Assembly: GCA_900758075.1 (NCBI GenBank)
Contig: CAAEQF010000115.1
Span: 1 to 23,733, forward strand
Direction: 5' to 3'
Length of the DNA: 23,733 bases
Source of the DNA: Coriobacteriia bacterium
GTDB taxonomy: Bacteria > Actinomycetota > Coriobacteriia > Coriobacteriales > QAMH01
The notes under the pieces were generated by a model. It ran no database searches. It saw only the letters and a program-made list of their open reading frames with translations, and was not told where the DNA came from. A program made the translations under genes and the position numbers. This document shows positions 22,014-23,733 of this stretch, piece by piece. The number at the start of each line of letters is the position of its first letter. Position 1 is the stretch's first letter.

Positions 22014-22294
22014 CCGGCATTCTCAAGTTTGGCGCTCAGGCGCATGGGAAAGGGCTCGCTGCTTCCAAAGACGGGGCCTGCCGCAATCTGATACAGCGGT
22101 TCGGAGACGCGGTACTGCGCGTCGGCTGCCATTTCCCGAAACGCCGCATAGAAGCCCGGGAGCTCGCCGTAGCTCCCAAAGAAGTCCGCGCAGAGATACG
22201 CCCCCTGGGGACGTACATGACTGGCAGATTCGGACACGCAGCTTCCCGAGACCACGTACTGGATCATGGGAAGCTTTGCCCGCACGTCGTCTCC
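22010..22294 (-). pseudogene. C-terminal remnant of a GyrI-like effector-binding regulator
   Basis: On the minus strand about 90 codons read as the end of a GyrI-like effector-binding domain, as found in MerR- and AraC-type regulators. The pattern is RPQGAYLCADFFGSYGELPG, then a helix FYAAFREMAAD, then YRVSEPLYQI and a final strand MRLSAKL before the stop. This matches the usual order of a GxY strand, SY-ELP helix, and a closing strand. No DNA-binding domain precedes it; upstream of about 22294 the frame runs antisense to a permease fragment on the other strand. It is therefore a truncated gene whose 5' part has been lost. The family assignment rests on pattern recognition and is moderate. 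Confidence 0.5.
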
Positions 22295-22295
22295 A

Positions 22296-22718
22296 CAGTC
22301 GATTGCCGTGCTGTTTCTCATCTTCTGCATCGGTTCCATCCCTCTGATGTGCGTTCGCTGGCGTATCAACGCGCTCTCGTTTGGAGACGAGGAGGCATCG
22401 GCGATGGGCGTCAACGTCAGGCGGGTACGCGGCGTCATCGTTTGCTGCGCCACGCTTCTGACCTCGGCAAGCGTCAGCTACTGCGGCGTCGTCGGGTGGG
22501 TCGGGCTCATCATCCCGCATATGGTCAGACTCCTCTCCGGACCGGATTACCAGTCGCTGCTTCCCAACGCGATGATTGGAGGGGCCGCGTTTATGGTTCT
22601 CGTCGACATCTGCGCCCGCGCCTGCCCCACCGAGCTGCCGCTTTCGGTCGTGACCGCGATTATCGGTGCCCCGCTGTTTTTGTGGGTGCTGTTCAAGGGG
22701 AGAAAGGACTGGCTGTGA
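22296..22718 (+). pseudogene. C-terminal fragment of a FecCD-type ABC permease
   Basis: About 140 codons match the end of BtuC/FecCD permeases for iron-siderophore, heme or cobalamin uptake. A transmembrane segment near the start is followed by LSFGDEEASAMGVNVRRVR, the coupling-helix region before CGVVGWVGLIIPHMVRLL, and the closing helices with ELPLSVVTAIIGAPLFLWVLF. Full permeases have about 330 residues and begin with several more helices that are absent here. Upstream sequence belongs to an opposite-strand regulator remnant, so a deletion or rearrangement has removed the 5' part. An ATG at 22266 would give a 150-residue product starting in that unrelated sequence. The stop overlaps the start of the ATPase fragment (GTGA), preserving the original operon coupling. 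Confidence 0.8.
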
Positions 22719-23140
22719 GGGGTCCCACAGGTGAGATGACAAAGACCGCATCGTGCATGAGCGTGCGCGATGTCGTCGCCGTGGGGCGCTCCTCGCGCGT
22801 TGGCATGTTCTCCCACCCGGGTGCCGCCGACTACGAAATCGTCGAAGGGGTGCTGGACGAGCTCGGAATCGGCAAACTTGCGGACCGCGTGTACACGGAG
22901 CTTTCTGGCGGAGAACGCCAGATGGTCCTCATTGCCCGCGCGCTTGCCCAGCAACCCGAGTATCTCTTCATGGATGAGCCGACATCGAACCTGGACTTTG
23001 GCAACCAGGTCTCGCTTGTGCGATTGGCCAAAGAGCTCGCGCGCGATCGGGGTCTCGGCGTCGTCATGACGACGCACAATCCCAATCACCTGTTCATGTG
23101 CGAAGGTGCCGGCGTGCTCATCTCTCCCCGTGCGGGCTGA
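22715..23140 (+). pseudogene. ABC transporter ATPase fragment lacking Walker A
   Basis: From GTG 22715, 141 codons carry the C-terminal half of a FecE/BtuD-type ATPase: MSVRDVVAVGR, ADYEIVEGVLDELGI, signature LSGGERQ, Walker B YLFMDEPT, D-loop SNLD and the H-loop TTHNPNH. The N-terminal half with the Walker A P-loop and the Q-loop is missing: only about 14 codons separate the coupled start from the VRDVV segment. The end is also short and lacks the usual last 20-40 residues. A protein of this kind cannot bind ATP normally, so the gene is called a pseudogene. With the permease fragment it is the residue of a metal-complex uptake operon. The larger open frame starting at 22217 is antisense or out of frame upstream. 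Confidence 0.82.
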
Positions 23141-23172
23141 CATGACGTGCGGAGCTCCGAGAGGGCAATTCA

Positions 23173-23201
23173 TTCCGGATGACGTGCCCGAGTTCTACAA
23201 T
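23173..23201 (+). promoter_or_regulatory. Putative promoter for the iron-sulfur flavoprotein gene
   Basis: TACAAT (23196-23201) matches five of six -10 positions. TTCCGG (23173-23178) at 17 bases is a weak -35. It would start transcription about 30 bases before the AAGGGG ribosome site of the downstream gene. Confidence 0.4.
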
Positions 23202-23237
23202 GGACGATGTGCACGTTCAATCTGGAAGGGGAATGTG

Positions 23238-23733
23238 ATGAGCAAGATTGTCGTTATCAAGGGGAGCGGCCGCAAGGGCGGCAACTCCAATACGATGGCC
23301 GACGCCTTTATCGGGGCGGCACGTGCCAAGGGGCACGAGGTCAAGGAATTCAACGCGGCCAACATGAACCTGAACGGGTGCCATGGCTGCATGACCTGCT
23401 TCAAGACGGGCAAGGCTTGCAGCTTCGACGACGATTTCAACAAGATCGCCGACGACTTGCTCGAGGCGGAAGGCTGGGTCTTCTCGTTTCCGATCTACTG
23501 GTACAGCATCCCCGGTCAGACGAAGTGCATCATCGACAACGTCTTTTCGTTCTTCGTGGGCGGCAAGGACTTCAAGGGCAAGAAAGTCGCGCTTATCTCC
23601 TGCTGCCAGGAAAGCGACATGACGGTGTTTGACGACGCGGTCAAGCCCATCGAGCGCGGCGCAAAGCTCTGCAAGTGGGATATGGTCGGAAACGTCTTGG
23701 TGCCCGGCGTGGATGCCATCGGCGATATCGCCA
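23238..23733 (+). CDS. Iron-sulfur flavoprotein / NAD(P)H-dependent FMN reductase family, 3'-partial
   Basis: An open frame of 165 codons runs off the window end. The start IVVIKGSGRKGGNSNTMADAF is the flavodoxin-like FMN phosphate loop (GSxRxxGNS) of the NADPH-dependent FMN reductase superfamily. Cys48, Cys51, Cys54 and Cys61 form CX2CX2CX6C, close to the compact motif that binds a [4Fe-4S] cluster in archaeal-type Isf flavoproteins. FSFPIYWYSIPGQTKCIIDN (82-101) is the conserved P-x-Y-W-x-x-x-G-Q flavin-contact region. Such proteins shuttle electrons or reduce quinones, O2 or peroxide in anaerobes; the partner is unknown. ATG 23238 follows GGAAGGGG. The overlapping open frame at 23207-23632 is a shadow. 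Confidence 0.85.
   Translation, partial: MSKIVVIKGSGRKGGNSNTMADAFIGAARAKGHEVKEFNAANMNLNGCHGCMTCFKTGKACSFDDDFNKIADDLLEAEGWVFSFPIYWYSIPGQTKCIIDNVFSFFVGGKDFKGKKVALISCCQESDMTVFDDAVKPIERGAKLCKWDMVGNVLVPGVDAIGDIA

Noticed and set aside
22217..22714. 5' half of a 307-codon plus-strand frame leading into the ABC ATPase fragment
   Set aside because: This part is out of frame with the permease fragment and Arg/His-rich; only the portion from 22715 has ABC motifs.
23207..23632. 141-codon plus-strand frame
   Set aside because: It is out of frame with the flavoprotein gene at 23238, which has the FMN and Cys motifs and a ribosome site.

Overview
The window is a high-GC, almost entirely plus-strand stretch of a bacterial chromosome. 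Gene content points to an obligate anaerobe of the Actinomycetota, most likely class Coriobacteriia (inference). The reasons are Actinobacteria-like GC and codon use, a flavodiiron oxygen-detoxifying protein with a fused rubredoxin-type domain, a LytS/LytTR signalling pair, and a ribosomal-protein/ssb cluster in the order rpsF-ssb-rpsR-(DUF2232-like)-rplI. No tRNA, rRNA, CRISPR array or insertion sequence was recognised.

Layout. (1) 1-2143: end of purD, a NUDIX hydrolase and purE, closed by an intrinsic terminator. (2) 2457-6034: a close-packed group with a secreted RlpA-like double-psi beta-barrel protein, a small stand-alone relative of the cyanophycin synthetase N-terminal domain carrying an HxxEH motif, a D-Ala-D-Ala-ligase-like ATP-grasp enzyme with altered substrate-site motifs, and a flavodiiron protein. 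(3) 6142-9285: a YtxH-type small membrane protein, a PRC-barrel protein and an RNase R/II exoribonuclease. (4) 9426-12916: a GT-A type glycosyltransferase, a LytS-like histidine kinase and a LytTR response regulator. (5) 12930-16220: purF-purM-purN, starting 13 bases after the regulator and closed by a strong terminator. (6) 16538-17641: a membrane-anchored M23-family protein missing one expected catalytic histidine. (7) 17706-20207: rpsF, ssb, rpsR, a DUF2232-like membrane protein and rplI, with a good promoter inside the end of the M23 gene. (8) 20379-22013: a HAD phosphatase and a radical SAM protein. (9) 22010-23140: a gene graveyard, with the tail of a GyrI-like regulator on the minus strand abutting the tail of a FecCD permease and an ABC ATPase that has lost its Walker A half. 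(10) 23238-end: the start of an iron-sulfur flavoprotein/NAD(P)H-dependent FMN reductase family protein.

The purine genes cover the PRPP amidotransferase, GAR synthetase, GAR transformylase, AIR synthetase and N5-CAIR mutase steps. They sit in two blocks separated by about 10.8 kb of envelope, redox, RNA and signalling genes. The most interesting candidate for an undescribed system is the rlpA / CphA-N-like / ATP-grasp trio. It looks like a disassembled cyanophycin-synthetase-type peptide ligase (hydrolase-like N domain plus ATP-grasp, without the Mur-ligase half), genetically tied to a secreted cell-wall protein. The second is the glycosyltransferase-LytS-LytR unit.
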